DNA of 64,000 nt from Linum tenue (Eukaryota; Streptophyta; Magnoliopsida; Malpighiales; Linaceae). The stretch lies in assembly GCA_946122785.1 (NCBI GenBank), contig CAMGYJ010000004.1, positions 13,104,150 through 13,168,149 on the forward strand, read 5' to 3'. Each line of letters starts with the position of its first letter. Positions within the stretch are counted from its first letter, which is position 1. The position numbers and the translations under genes are program-made. The notes beneath the pieces are model-generated. The model saw nothing but the letters and a program-made list of their open reading frames with translations. It did no database searches and was not told the origin of the DNA. Positions 22,309 through 34,608 of the stretch are shown one piece after another.

Positions 22309-25300
22309 TCACCGTGAGATGATTTCGTGCTGAAAAAACATTCCAAGTTCATTCCGAATTGCTAAAAATTTGTCAGCATTTAAAGGTTTGGTGAATATGT
22401 CTGCCCACTGCATTTCAGTACTAATGAACTCTAAGTGAATTTTACCATCATGTACAAGATCACGGATGAAATGATATCGTACTTCGATATGTTTAGTACG
22501 AGAATGCTGAATGGGGTTTTTTGTCATGTTTATGGCGCTAGTATTATCACACAGGATAGGGAGAGATCCTACCTCTAGGCCATAGTCCATAATCTGATAT
22601 TTTAGCCATAACAGTTGTGTACACCCTAGTCCTGCTGCAATATACTCTGCCTCTGCAGTGGATAATGCAACAGAACTCTGCTTTTTGCTAGCCCAGGATA
22701 CTAAGGAAGTGCCAAGGAAATGACACGTTCCTGAAGTACTCTTCCTATCCATCACACAACCCGCATAATCGGAATCACTGTAACCTATCAATTCAAGGCT
22801 GGAATCACTTGAATACCATAATCCAAGTGATACAGTTCCCACAAGATATCTAAAAATTCGTTTCACAGCAGTTAAATGACTCACTTTTGGATTAGCTTGA
22901 AATCTTGCACATACACAAACACTGTGCATTATATCAGGTCTACTGGCGGTTAGATAAAGTAAGGATCCAATCATGCCCCGATACATCTTCTCACTTACAG
23001 GTTCCCCAGACTCATCTAGAGACAATTTCACTGTTGACCCCATTGGAGTCACAGCAGATTTAATGTTTTTTAAGTCAAAGCGTTCTAGCATGTTATTTAA
23101 GTATTTAGTTTGACTTATGAAGGTTCCTTTGTCTGTTTGTTGAACCTGTAATCCTAGAAAACAGTTTAGTTCTCCCATTAAACTCATTTCAAAAGCCCCT
23201 TTCATAACTGATTCAAACTCTTTGCACAGCTTTTGACAGGATGATCCAAAAATTATATCATCAACATATACCTGAACGAGTATTGTATGCCCATTTACAC
23301 TCTTAATGAATAAAGTTTTGTCCACAGACCCCTGTCTAAATCCATCATTAATTAAAAAATTACTTAACTTATCATACCAAGCTCGAGGAGCTTGTTTAAG
23401 TCCATATAAAGCTTTGTTTAACTTATAAACATGATTTGGAAATTTATGGTTCTCAAACCCAGGGGGCTGAGCTACATAAACTTCCTCTTTCAAATCTCCA
23501 TTAAGAAACGCGCTCTTAACATCCATTTGAAAAAGTTTAAACTTTTTGGAAGCTGCAAAGGCACACAGTAATCTAATTGCTTCTAACCTAGCTACAGGGG
23601 CAAAAGATTCATCAAAATCTATTCCTTCTTCCTGATCATAACCTTGAGCCACGAGTCTAGATTTATTTTTAGTTATATCTCCAACTTCATCAGATTTATT
23701 CTTGTATACCCACTTAGTTCCAATTACGGGTTTATCTTCTGGTTTTGGAACCAGTTCCCAAACTTTTAATCTTTCAAAATAGCCGATTTCATCATGCATT
23801 GAAGCTGTCCAGAATTCATCATTCAATGCTTCTTTAATGTTTTTAGGCACTATCATTGACACAAATGCAGTTTGCACAGATGAAAGTTTAGAACGAGTAA
23901 TCATACCTTCTCTTAAGTCACCAATAACTTGAGATGGTGGATGTCGCCTCTGGATATGCAGTGGCGCTTGCTTGACTTCGTTCAGGGCATTCCCTGCTTC
24001 ATTGTTATCATCTGCTGCTTCTGACTCCTCTTCATCTTGGTTCTTTTCTTCAGTTTCCCTTACCTGTTCTTTCTGATGTGATCTTCCTAACCCTAGATCA
24101 TCATCCTCTTCGATTTGTTCTGCACACTTTCTAGGAGACTCATCAAACACAACATTTATGGACTCCTCTACTTTGAGGGTCCGTTTATTGTAAACTCTAT
24201 ATGCCTTGCTATGTGAAGAATATCCTAGAAATATTGCTTCATCAGATTTGGAGTCAAATTTTCCCAAATTATCTTTTGTATTCAAAACAAAGCATTTGCA
24301 TCCAAATGGATGGAAATATCCTAAGTTTGGTTTTCTGTTTTTCCAAATCTCATAGGGTGTTTTATTTATCTTTGATCTAACAAGAGCCCTATTGACAGTG
24401 TAACAAGCTGTATTTATTGCCTCTGCCCAAAAATGTTTTGGTAAGCCATAATCATTTAGCATTGTTCTTGCTATGTCAATTAGGGTACGATTTTTCCTTT
24501 CCACAACTCCATTTTGTTGTGGAGTTCTAGGAGCAGAGAAATTATGAGCTATTCCAGATTCTTCACAAAAACTTTCAAAATGTTCAGATATGAACTCACC
24601 CCCATGATCACTTCTCACATTAACTATTCTGGTTTCCTTTTCATTTTCTAAACGCTTAACCAGATTTTTAAAATGTAAGAAGGTTTCTCCTTTATTTGCG
24701 AGAAACAGAACCCAGGTAAATCTAGAAAAATCATCCACTATAACACATGCATAATATTTTCCTCCTAGACTCATCACATTACTTGGACCAAACAAATCTA
24801 TATGCAGTAGTTCTAGTGGTCTGGTTGTAGAAATTACAGGTTTACTTTTAAATGAAGACCTAACCTGTTTTCCTCTTGCACAAGCTTCACAAAAGAAATC
24901 TTTTTTACTGCTTATTCTGGGTATCCCAGTTGCTATGTCCAAACTTGTCAGTTTACCTAATGAGCTTACACTGATGTGACCCAATTTCCTATGCCATTCC
25001 AACTGATCATCTTTAACAGAAACCAGGCACATTTCATTGAAATCAGTTTTGTTTTCTAGATTTATACAGAATAACTTCCCTTTTCTTCTCCCTGTGAACA
25101 GGACTCTATTAGTTTCTAAATTTTCAACATAGCACTTGTTAGGTTCAAAAATCACTCTATTAGCTTCACCACACATCTGACTTATGGAAAATAGGTTATG
25201 TTTCAGTCCATCAACCCACATTACGTTTTTAATTATTGGACCAGTTCCTATTTCTCCTTTTCCTAAGACATCAGTGCAGTAGTTATCTCCAAAATATACT

Positions 25301-25404
25301 TTACCTTTCTTACCCTTAACAAGCTTAGTAAAGAGTTTTTCGTTTCCAGTCATGTGATGTGAGCAGCCACTGTCCAGTATCCATTCGCTGTCTTCCATGC
25401 CCAC
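22309..25404 (-). CDS. Copia-3 pol: protease, integrase, reverse transcriptase, RNase H
   Basis: An uninterrupted frame of about 1,030 codons. In order: protease ([15 protein letters not shown], residues about 7-21), GAG-pre-integrase and HHCC zinc region (WHRKLGH...CEACARGK, about 135-180), integrase core with D (LHIDLFG), D (VRSDHGG) and E ([11 protein letters not shown]), an acidic linker, reverse transcriptase ([20 protein letters not shown]), and RNase H ([24 protein letters not shown]). All catalytic motifs are present, so the copy may still be active. The frame is the same as gag and is separated from it by a TAA AAA TAA pair of stops; the ATG within EDSEW context near 25398 is only a nominal start. 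Expression would need read-through, splicing or internal initiation. Confidence 0.92.
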   Translation of the reverse strand: MGMEDSEWILDSGCSHHMTGNEKLFTKLVKGKKGKVYFGDNYCTDVLGKGEIGTGPIIKNVMWVDGLKHNLFSISQMCGEANRVIFEPNKCYVENLETNRVLFTGRRKGKLFCINLENKTDFNEMCLVSVKDDQLEWHRKLGHISVSSLGKLTSLDIATGIPRISSKKDFFCEACARGKQVRSSFKSKPVISTTRPLELLHIDLFGPSNVMSLGGKYYACVIVDDFSRFTWVLFLANKGETFLHFKNLVKRLENEKETRIVNVRSDHGGEFISEHFESFCEESGIAHNFSAPRTPQQNGVVERKNRTLIDIARTMLNDYGLPKHFWAEAINTACYTVNRALVRSKINKTPYEIWKNRKPNLGYFHPFGCKCFVLNTKDNLGKFDSKSDEAIFLGYSSHSKAYRVYNKRTLKVEESINVVFDESPRKCAEQIEEDDDLGLGRSHQKEQVRETEEKNQDEEESEAADDNNEAGNALNEVKQAPLHIQRRHPPSQVIGDLREGMITRSKLSSVQTAFVSMIVPKNIKEALNDEFWTASMHDEIGYFERLKVWELVPKPEDKPVIGTKWVYKNKSDEVGDITKNKSRLVAQGYDQEEGIDFDESFAPVARLEAIRLLCAFAASKKFKLFQMDVKSAFLNGDLKEEVYVAQPPGFENHKFPNHVYKLNKALYGLKQAPRAWYDKLSNFLINDGFRQGSVDKTLFIKSVNGHTILVQVYVDDIIFGSSCQKLCKEFESVMKGAFEMSLMGELNCFLGLQVQQTDKGTFISQTKYLNNMLERFDLKNIKSAVTPMGSTVKLSLDESGEPVSEKMYRGMIGSLLYLTASRPDIMHSVCVCARFQANPKVSHLTAVKRIFRYLVGTVSLGLWYSSDSSLELIGYSDSDYAGCVMDRKSTSGTCHFLGTSLVSWASKKQSSVALSTAEAEYIAAGLGCTQLLWLKYQIMDYGLEVGSLPILCDNTSAINMTKNPIQHSRTKHIEVRYHFIRDLVHDGKIHLEFISTEMQWADIFTKPLNADKFLAIRNELGMFFQHEIISR

Positions 25405-25437
25405 TTGGAAGCAGACCTGGACATAAATGAGTTATTT

Positions 25438-27033
25438 TTATTTATTTTTAGGTTTCCAAACCAATTTGGATACCCCTATTCTTAATTTAGTATTTTCACA
25501 GTTAAAACTCATGTGTCCTTTATTCTGACAGGAAAAACAGGTTACCTCCTTCATTCTAGCTTCTTTAGCTAATCGTTTATGACAGTTAGCGATATAATGT
25601 CCAATTTTATGGCAGTAGAAGCATTCAGTAGTTGGCCTATTCTGATTTGTCCTAATACCTGCAGAATTGGCATAACCTTTGGATTTGTTATGTCTGATTT
25701 TATTCAGTTCTGCTTCTAGTTCCTTATTTCTGTTGACTGTTCCTAACAGCTTTTCATCAGTAGCCAATTTTTCTTTCAGTAACTCATTATACCTGTTGGA
25801 CAGTTTTTCAAATTCTGATTTGATCCTTAGATGTTTTGCTTTCACATTTGCAAACTCTGCTTGTATATCCCTAATAGTATCTATCAGTTCATCGTTTTCA
25901 CTATAATAATCAGAGTAATAATTAGAATTTCTGACCTGAGGAGTTTCACAGTTGTCTTCACTTTCGCCTACTGCCATGTAAGCCTCGTACTTAGACTCTG
26001 CCTCCTCATCCTCATCTTCACTGCAGCTCCAAGTAGCTACAAATCCCTTTTCTCGTTTGATCTGGGGGCATTCTGCTTTAATGTGCCCACTTCTGCCGCA
26101 TTTGAAACATCCTGCTGATGATCCGATCTTCTCGTTTCCATGTGCCTCTCTTCTGTTCTTTGTATTTGCTCTGTAGGTCTTCGACTGTTCCTTTTCTGAA
26201 TCTCCTTCTTTTGTTCGATTTGGAAATCCTCCTCTTCTCTTTTCTTTCCGTAGTCGAAGAAGCTTCGCCACATGTTTACTTAACATGGCCAACTCCTCTT
26301 CCTCCATATCTTCCAGACAATCCAAATCTTCATCCTGAGCCGAGACCTTGAAGGCTATACTCTTCTTGTCTTTTCTGGGCTCTTCACCTTCTTCCCTTTT
26401 CAGCTTATCTTCGTGAGTTACCAGCGACCCCATGAGCTCATCTAGACTTAGTGTGGTTAAGTCTTTTGATTCTTCAATAGCGGTGACTTTGGGTGTCCAT
26501 CTTTTTGGCAGCGCCCAAAGTACCTTTCGCACTAAATCACCACTCGCATATTCCACATCCAAATTTCTCAGGCTGTTTACGATAGTTGTAAACCTGTCTT
26601 GCATTTCCTTGATTGATTCTTCAGGCTTCATTACAAAGGATTCGAACTCTTGCTTCAATCGATTAATCCTTGAGATCTTCACATGAGATGTTCCTTCGTG
26701 AGCAATCTGCAGCTTATCCCAGATTTCCTTCGCCGTCTTGCATCCTGTGACCCGGTGATATTCTTCTGGGCCCAGAGCGCAATACATCAGATTCGTAGCT
26801 TTCGAGTTCAGCTGAAAATTCTTCTTATCTTCTTCAGTCCATTTCCCTCGTTCATGCTTTACTTCGAGCGGTCCGTCAAGCACGATGCTCCACAAGTCAG
26901 GATCAGTTGACCTTATAAATAGCTCCATTCGATTTCGCCAATACCCGTAGTGCACACCTTCAAACCTCGGAGGTCTTGTCTGTGAGAACCCGTCGGCCAT
27001 GTAGATTCCTCCTGGATTCGTGCTCGAACTCAT
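25438..27033 (-). CDS. Copia-3 gag
   Basis: About 531 residues from ATG 27033 to TAA at 25438. An N-terminal DUF4219-like start (PPRFEGVHYGYWRNRMELFI) leads into the UBN2 capsid region (about 60-240). A first CCHC knuckle (CFKCGRSGHIKAEC, about 310) is followed by an acidic stretch, a long coiled coil (about 385-450, ELIDTIRDIQAEFANVKAKH and on) and two more knuckles (CFYCHKIGHYIANC and CFSCQNKGHMSFNC) near the end. A long gag with extra C-terminal zinc knuckles is usual for Sirevirus-type elements. The frame is intact. Confidence 0.9.
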   Translation of the reverse strand: MSSSTNPGGIYMADGFSQTRPPRFEGVHYGYWRNRMELFIRSTDPDLWSIVLDGPLEVKHERGKWTEEDKKNFQLNSKATNLMYCALGPEEYHRVTGCKTAKEIWDKLQIAHEGTSHVKISRINRLKQEFESFVMKPEESIKEMQDRFTTIVNSLRNLDVEYASGDLVRKVLWALPKRWTPKVTAIEESKDLTTLSLDELMGSLVTHEDKLKREEGEEPRKDKKSIAFKVSAQDEDLDCLEDMEEEELAMLSKHVAKLLRLRKEKRRGGFPNRTKEGDSEKEQSKTYRANTKNRREAHGNEKIGSSAGCFKCGRSGHIKAECPQIKREKGFVATWSCSEDEDEEAESKYEAYMAVGESEDNCETPQVRNSNYYSDYYSENDELIDTIRDIQAEFANVKAKHLRIKSEFEKLSNRYNELLKEKLATDEKLLGTVNRNKELEAELNKIRHNKSKGYANSAGIRTNQNRPTTECFYCHKIGHYIANCHKRLAKEARMKEVTCFSCQNKGHMSFNCENTKLRIGVSKLVWKPKNK

Positions 27034-27074
27034 CTTCTTCTCCGTAGGCGATTAAGCCCCTTGTGACGGAGCCT

Positions 27075-27087
27075 GGCTCTGATACCA
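27075..27087 (-). other. Primer binding site of Copia-3
   Basis: On the minus strand this reads TGGTATCAGAGCC, complementary to the 3' end of initiator tRNA-Met, two bases after the end of the 5' LTR. It primes minus-strand DNA synthesis. Confidence 0.85.
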
Positions 27088-27089
27088 CC

Positions 27090-28085
27090 TGTTGGGTGAG
27101 TCGAGCGCGAGACTCAGAGACCTTTCTTCCTCCTCTCTCGATCAATCTGTTTCCTGCGAAACCCTAATCTCGATTTTGACTGAATCAAGTGAAAGAAATT
27201 GAGATACACAAAAATTGAATCGACAATAAGAGGAAGGGACTTCTCTGTTGGAGTTTCCAATCCGACGACGTGTAGGCAAGTGGTCTTGCTAACAGGCTGG
27301 GCCGAAACTTAAAGAGTTGGGCTGTTAACCCAGACGCTACTCAATTCACACTGAAGGATGTTGGGCTGTCAACCCAGACGCGGCCCAAATCGCACTGATG
27401 AGCCTCTGCGTTTTGACAGACACAATTCCTTTTTCCTTGACTTGACTTTATCGATTAACCACCTGTCTTTCTCAAAATTCACAAGCACCCGAGATCAAGA
27501 ACATCAACTAAAACTGGAAAATAGAAATTGCAGAACAGAAAGCATAGAACCAGACACGCTATTTTTACGTGGTATCCGGTGTTAGGTAAATGATGATCCT
27601 AACACCGACTAATCCACGGTCGAAGGATCTCTGTTTCGAGACCTTCGACGTTGCACTAAGACTTGAGTTTCAGTTACAATGTTTCACCACCGATCTCACA
27701 GTAACTCCCCGTCACCAGATCAGAGTCGCACTTTGAGACGTCAGCTCCCCGCCAAAGTCTCACCCAGACTATCAACAACACTTTCCCAGCTATCACCCTC
27801 CGACAGCTCCACTCCTTTTTCTCTCAAAATACAGACTATCTCCCTGACTCTGTTTTTGATTAATGATTCTGAAAAAGGGTGCTCTCACTATTCTACAACC
27901 CTCTAACTTATACCAATCCTCTTAGCCGTTAGTCAATCCCGACTCTTGAGGCTTTGATTTGCTTCTGATTGATTCATGGATTGATCTCGTTTGATTGAAG
28001 GATCTTTCCCAATTTGCTTGCGAGGCAGAGTTTCCTTCTTTGGCCATTTCCTGTAGATTCTGATAATTGACAAGCTTCCCTGCAA
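27090..28085 (-). repeat. 5' LTR of Copia-3
   Basis: About 996 bp. Its inner end (minus strand ...CCCAACA) lies two bases from the primer site. Its outer end stops at ttgcaggg, two bases short of the expected TG, and meets the unknown gene fragment at 28086. Confidence 0.9.
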
Positions 28086-29055
28086 GATTCTATAGACTTC
28101 TTCACCTGTGATATCAGGGACAATTTTGAGCCACACGAATTCAAGAAGGCAGGAGAGTTGCTGACACCTAAGGCAACCCTTGTCGTTATCTCTTTTGGAA
28201 AGAAGAAGATTATAATAATTTCAACTGGAGTCGGTCGGCCTCCGGGCTATAATGATCCGTTTAAGGCTCCTTATTGCGAGATTTTACATCTCCCTGACGT
28301 AGATGGTGCTCCATATCGCTATGAAGGTGCCGAGACCCCTTGGGATGATACATACAGTAAGCATTTCGGGTCTAGTCCCATTTCTTTAGGTCACTGTGAG
28401 CTGGGAGATGATGTATATGTTCATATTATGGCTGGACCCTGGGGTTTCAGGTCACGGATTTACGTGCTTAACATGGAGTATCTGTTGTGATCCGAGCGGA
28501 TGTTGTTATAACGGTGATGATCATGTAGCAGTAGTGCCTTTACCACCTGCTCTAAACCCAATCTATCAACATTGGAGATCTTTAAATCACATTGTTAAGG
28601 GTATTTTGTTTTCTATGGTGGTTGATCCTCACCTTGATGATCCTAGAAAGACCAAGAAGATTTTCGTCGGGGCAATGAGCTTGATGGATTTGGAGGGGCT
28701 AAACCTCCCAACAGACAAGGCTCAGCGCTCTTTAACTGTCATAGAGTTTGTGCCATCTCTGGAGAAGCTGGAAGATCTTCTTACTACTGAATACTCAGAG
28801 TACGAAGGGGGCAAGGGATGGGTGATGACTTCAAATGATGGTAATGATGATAACTTGTCTGTTCTATTCCTATATTTTCAAGATGATGTTAAATTCAAAT
28901 ATCACCTCTTGGCCTGCAAGTTTGAATTATTCGAAAAGCAGAAAGATGTTGCTAGTGCCTCTAATGGCGAATCATCAAGCAGTGGCTATGACTGCAATAT
29001 CCTATCCCATAAACTCTATGAAGAACCTTTATATACCTTTACCGTCGCAAATTAA
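28086..29055 (+). pseudogene. Truncated plant gene of unrecognised family
   Basis: The plus-strand frame is open from the very first base after the Copia-3 LTR (DSIDFFTCDIRDNFEPHEF and on) to a TGA at 28488-28490, and continues in the +1 frame (CDPSGCCYNGDDHVAVVPLP and on) to TAA at 29053-29055. The two parts join near 28480, so the copy carries a one-base frameshift in addition to loss of its 5' end. Together about 320 residues remain, with no membrane segment and no motif I recognise. A diverged copy of its last exon occurs at about 35300-35520, beyond Copia-4, so this was once part of a small local family. The remaining sequence to 29462 is AT-rich with no further coding signal. Confidence 0.6.
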
Positions 29056-29462
29056 TATCGGGTGCTTATGTAGACAGACTATCATCAATATATACGTACC
29101 CAGTTCTTATTCTGTTCATTTTTTTATATTTTGTTTTGAGCTTCAATTTATAGGGTTTAACAGGTGCCTACGTCAGCCTTCACCATTCCAAGAACATGGT
29201 TTGCATTTGTTATGTATGTATGCTTGGATAGAATAATTTCACCCCTTACTCAATACTATTCTCAAATTGCTACTAAATACTATTCTCAAATTGTATTCTT
29301 ATACGATTACTTATTTCATATGATTACTGTTATAGCTTACAACCTCTCTCAGTTAGGCAGTATCAAATAATTTCGTAACTTTATAGCCCGCGATTAGATG
29401 GTTGATCATAAAAAAAAATGTTATTTGGTGCTTTGTGCTGGCTATTTCATGTCATCGCCAAC

Positions 29463-30172
29463 TGTTAGGAACGGAATAACAACAAGAACGAGATACCGAA
29501 TCTGGAGCTGAGTCGCAGATTAGGTCGCTCTCTTTAAGACGTTCGCGACACTGTCCTCGATGCGCATTGCAGACTATCAACCGGTCGTCTCCAGGATAAA
29601 ACAGCTCCTCTTTATACTCGCGGTTGTGCGAAAACCTGAGTTCTCTGAACACTATCTCTATAGTGTTTATGCTCGTATTGTGGTGTGTTTAGAGGGGATG
29701 GGGAGGCGGTTATTTATAGGAGCCGAACCCCTAGGAATATACCCTCTTGCTTGGGGAATACGTCGGATTAATTAAGGAAGATAAATACTTCCTTAATTAG
29801 AACTCATCTGTAAGATAATTCCTTGCGGGATTATCCTTCGAATATTCCTTTTAATCGATTATCCTTAGAATATTCCTTGAATAACCAATTAATAATTAAT
29901 TATCTAATAATTAATAGCGTTCGGAATTTCTCCAAAAAATATATAGTCTCAAGTGAACCAACCAACCGGTCGGACGGACGAACGGCGCGCGCGCGCGTGT
30001 GTGCTGGTTTGTTAGGTCCTCCCTCTCCCACAAAAGTGGGTCACCCCAAGGGGCATGCCCTTAGGAGTGAGGCTCCTATCTTTATACACATTTCACCAAG
30101 TAAAACTACCAATGTGGTAGTTTTTCCACTTGAGACTCTATAGCTTTCAAAGCTATTCATTCATTTCCAACA
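29463..30172 (-). repeat. 3' LTR of Copia-4
   Basis: Contains a TATA-like tatttata at about 29710 and an alternating (GC)n run at about 29984-29997 that the other LTR has lost or never had. Partner is 34609-35298. Confidence 0.88.
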
Positions 30173-30689
30173 ATCCCCCACTTGAATAGTTTTGAAACTA
30201 TCTCTGAGCATCAACAGTTCCATAAGATCGGGCATAAGCTAAGGTATCGGGAAGATTTGAACCTTAGCGTAGTGGTTACACTTCCGATTTTATAAGGGTG
30301 ACTCGTAGTCTTGAACCCTATCTCAGACAGTGTAGCACACAGATCTTTTCATTGAGTTGTGTTCTCTTCTTAGCCCATGCGTTTATAGCCATGCACGTTA
30401 TCCTGGTTTAGTGAACGCTCTAGCAACTTTGTGCCTCCAAAGTTCCATAGGGAGCGGACCCACTCCCACATTCACATAGGTGAGTCTATCAGGAGTACCC
30501 CCAAAGTAAAGTACTCCACCCCACATAGGGTATAGATCTCATTAAGAGTTATTAACTCAACCTCCATTGCCTTGGGATTCATGCTTCACTATGCATGAAC
30601 TTTTCGCATACTACTCATGACTTGTTATTACCCATTGAACCCATTTCTTGGGATCTCCAGTCTATTGGGTCGGATTACCATCACTTGTA

Positions 30690-33600
30690 GTCCGTGGTTC
30701 GATAGGCATAAGTCTCATACCCTTGGCGGTAATCTAGACTTTCTCTCTAGGTAATCCTTTCGTCAAAGGATCAGCTAGATTCTGTTTGGATCTTATATAA
30801 TCCACCCTCACTGCTCCTATCATTAGGAGTTCTCTTGCAGTACTGTGCTTAAGATGAATATGTCATTTCTTTCCGTTATAGAACCGGTTCTCAGCTTTAG
30901 CATAGCTGCGGTACTATCACAATGGATCAATACCGGAGGGACCGGCCTTTCCCATAGGGGAATCTATGACAACAATCCTCTCAACAAACTCGCTTCTTCA
31001 CTATCCGTTGCTAGTGCTATCATCTCTGATTCTATAGTTGATTGAGTTAGGATTGTTTGTTTCTTTGACTTCCAAGACACAGTTCCACCAGCGATGTTAA
31101 AAACATACTCGCTGGTTGCCTTGGAGTCATCTGATAGGGTATTCCAATCCGCATCACTATACCCTTCTAGTACAACAGGAAACCTTTGATAGTGTATACC
31201 AAGGTTTGCTGTTCTCTTGAGGTATCTCATGACCCTCTCTATAGCATTCCAATGCTCTCTACTAGGACAACTGTTAAACCTGCCAAGCAATCCCACGACA
31301 TATGCAATGTTTGGTCGAGTGTAAGCCGCAGCATAACGGAGACTGCCAATGATGCTAGCATATTCTGATTGTCTTACACTGTCTCCAGTATTCTTAAATG
31401 GCTTTACACTAGCATCATAAGGAGTACACGCAGGTTAACAGTCGAAATAGTTATATTTCTTCAAGATCTTCTCTATGTAGCTAGATTGATCTAGAGAATA
31501 ACCATTTGCTGTTCTAGTTATCTCGATTCCAAGCGTAAACTTTGCTTCTCCCATATCTTTCACCTCAAAGCTCTCTTTCAACATGGTTTTTGCTTCATTG
31601 ACCACGTGAATATTTTTACCAAATATCAACATGTCATCTACATACAAACATATGATAGTGCAAGTGTTATTCTCTGACTTGCAGTAAATACACATGTCAC
31701 TTTCATTCACCTTAAAGCCATGTGAGAGAACGAGAGTGTCAAACTTCTCATGCCACTGTTTTGGAGCCTGTTTCAAACCATATAATGATTTGTCTAACTT
31801 ACAGACTTTCGAGGCATGTTCAGGGATAACAAACCTTTCTGGTTGTTCCATATAGATTTCTTCATCCATATCACAGTTCAAAAAAGCAGTCTTAACATCA
31901 ATTTGGTGTACCACGAGATTGTTCAATCCAACAGGAGCAAATATGACACGAATGGATGTTATTCTAGATACTGGTGAATAGGTATCGAAGAAATCTATAT
32001 TCTCTCTCTGCCTGTAGCCCTTAACTACTAGGCGAGCTCGGAGTTTTTCGATTGCACCATCAGGTTTCCGTTTCTTTTTTAGAACTCATTTATTACCTAA
32101 GACTTTGCAGCCAGGAGGTAAGTCTGTTAGATGCCAAGTCTTATTAGCTTCTAACGATTCCATTTCATCTATAACGGCCTCATTCCAAAAATCTGCATCT
32201 ATGAAAGTTGATGCTTCCTGCAAACTTTTCTGATCTTCGAGGGTGTATACTGTAGTAAAGTCATCACCAAAATCTTTGGAGATTCTAGCTCTTTTACTTC
32301 TTCTGAGTTCATCCTCAGATTTAACACCCCCACTAGTTCCGTTATCTCTAATAGCGGGTAGTACATTACCCCCACTATTTTTTGTTCTAAATGGAAATCG
32401 TGTCTCAAAGAAATCAGCATCAATGGATTCTAATATAGTACGAGCATTCAAATCATAGAATCTATATGCCTTACTATTGGCTGCATAGCCAACGAAGACA
32501 CATTCATATGCTCGATTAGCCAACTTAATCCTCTTAGGATCCGGAATTCTTACGTAGGCCAAGCAGCCCCACATTCTTAAATATGACAGATTAGGTGGCT
32601 TATTCTTCAAGATCTCATAGGGTGATTCATTTCTATTTGTTTTTGGAAGACGATTTAGCACATAGCAAACCGTCAACAAAATATCACCCCACCAAGAAGA
32701 AGAAGCTCCAGAATTGAGCATAATAGACACAACTAATTCTGTAAACGTCATATTTTCCACTCAGCTTTACCATTCATTTCTGGTTAATACGGTGTCGTGG
32801 TTTCATGAATGATACCATGTGAGCTATAGAATTCCTTGAAGGGATTAGAGTCATACTCTGATCCTCTATCACTCCTAAGTATTTTTATCTTTCGATTGCA
32901 CTGATTTTTAAATTCAACCACAAATACCTTGAACATGTCAAGGGCCTCACTTTTGTTTTTCATCAAATAAACAAAGCAATAATCAGAGCAATCATCTATG
33001 AAAGTGATAAAGTATCTCTTGCCAGACCTAGTTAACGTCCCATCTAGTTCACAAATATCATAATGGATCAGATCTAAGGGTTCTGATTCTCTACTCACAG
33101 ATTTATGGAGCGTTTTCGTTATTTTAGCTTGGCAACAGAAATCACATTTATCAAATTCATTCATTGAGAGTTTAGGGATATGTCCTAGATTGCTTAAATT
33201 CTTCACAATTCGTGTGTTCACATGACAAAGACGAGCATGCCAAACATTCAAATCACACACCATGTAAACTGAAGAATTCATCTTATTAATTTCGACATTC
33301 AACTTGAACATCCCATTACATGCATATCCCTTTCCCACAAAACTCCCATTCTTAGTAAGGGTATACAAGTCTGCCCCAATAGATTGATTAAACCCAGCCT
33401 TATTAAGAAGATATCCCGAAACAAGATTCTTCCTTATCTCTGGAGTGTGCAACACATCCTTGAGCACCATTTTCTTCCCAGAGGTGAAGTTCAGCTCCAC
33501 TTCACCAGAACCAGCAACCATAGTGGTGTGGGTAGTCCCCAGCAGCACTTTCTTGTCAGCAGGTGCTTCTGTGTATGTTAAACATATCACGATTGTTGCA

Positions 33601-34584
33601 TACATGCTTCGATGCACCTGTATCCAGCCACCATCCTTCCGAGTCACATGTGAGGTTGACTTCAGCGATCATGTCGGTGATCATGGCTATCAAATCCTCT
33701 TCATACAAGTTAACCCTGGCCGCAGCAGCAGGGTTAGGCTTGTTTCTGCACTTTTTTGCCATATGACCAGGTTTACCGCAGTTATAGCAGATAAACGGTG
33801 GGTCATTCTTATAGGTTTGGGCTATGACCCTTTGGTTACCTTGAGAGGCACCATTCTGGTGGGGGCGTACCTGCTGGTTCTTACTCTTAAACCCTTTCTG
33901 GTTAGGTTTAAGAGCTCTAGGGGTGGGTCGTTTAGCAGTGACGACCATAACCTCTTCTTTCATATCCTGCTTGCGAGACTCTTCCTCAATCCTTAGGCGA
34001 GTAATCAAGCTTTCCAGTGAAAATTCTTTGGTTTTATGTCTAAGCATATTCTTAAAATCTTTCCACGAAGGGGGCAGCTTATCAATAATGCAAGCAACTT
34101 GAAATTGATCGTCCAGAGGCATACCTTTAGAGACGATCTCATGAGCTATTTTCTGAAGTTCGTTGGACTGAACTTCAACGAACTTGTCATCCACCATCTG
34201 GTAGTGCAGGTAGCGGCTGACAACATACTTCTTAGCTCCAGCCTCCTTCGTGTCGTACTTCTTTTGGAGCGCATCCCAGATCATCATTGCGGTGTTCTTG
34301 CTGTTCGCATAGGAGTCGTAGAGATCGTCTGCCAGACCGTTGAGGATGTAGTTCTTGCACATGAAGTCATGTTCCATTTCCTTAGCAGAAGCAGCCCTCT
34401 CCTCATCGGTCGCTTCTTCCGGCAACCCGACGGGTATGCTGTTGAGGCAGTGTGCCAACTTCTTGGTTTTCAGGTAGAACTCCATCTTTTGTCTCCAGCG
34501 ACGTAAGTTGACTCCCACGAAGCGGAAGGGTCGATTGATATCGACAGCACCAGATCCGACAATGTTGTTCTGTTCAGTCGACAT
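30690..34584 (-). pseudogene. Copia-4 gag-pol remnant
   Basis: Minus-strand pieces follow each other in copia order but in different frames: gag from ATG 34584 with a CCHC knuckle (CYNCGKPGHMAKKC) and the protease motif (WWLDTGASKHVCNN) to a frameshift near 33560; pre-integrase and integrase core (33647-32784, HARLCHVN, RSDRGSEY); integrase end and linker (32760-32086); reverse transcriptase (31926-31435, QIDVKTAFLNCD, LYVDDMLIFG); and RNase H (31296 to about 30745, GYSDADWN, NLADPLTKGL). Stops and shifts separate each piece, so no functional polyprotein can be made. The integrase QNGxxER region is damaged. Confidence 0.88.
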
Positions 34585-34608
34585 AGCAGCAACCGAGCGT
34601 CTTAAAAT

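Larger units (their letters stand above)
19784..28085 (-). mobile_element. Copia-3: Sirevirus-like retrotransposon, very young
   Basis: The element lies on the minus strand: 5' LTR at the right (27090-28085), a primer site complementary to initiator tRNA-Met (27075-27087), gag, pol, an extra 3' reading frame, a purine tract (20781-20796) and the 3' LTR at the left. The LTRs keep a constant offset of 7,307 bp and I saw no difference in the parts compared, including two long shared open frames. The RT/RNase H signatures ([32 protein letters not shown]) and the third ORF after pol fit the Sirevirus branch. Its outer ends lack one or two bases of the TG...CA termini and the flanks (aagtc, gattc) show no target duplication. 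Confidence 0.92.

Noticed and set aside
29971..30005. (GC)n/(GT)n run as an independent regulatory or Z-DNA element
   Set aside because: It is a simple-sequence variation within the Copia-4 LTR; the other LTR has a shorter version.
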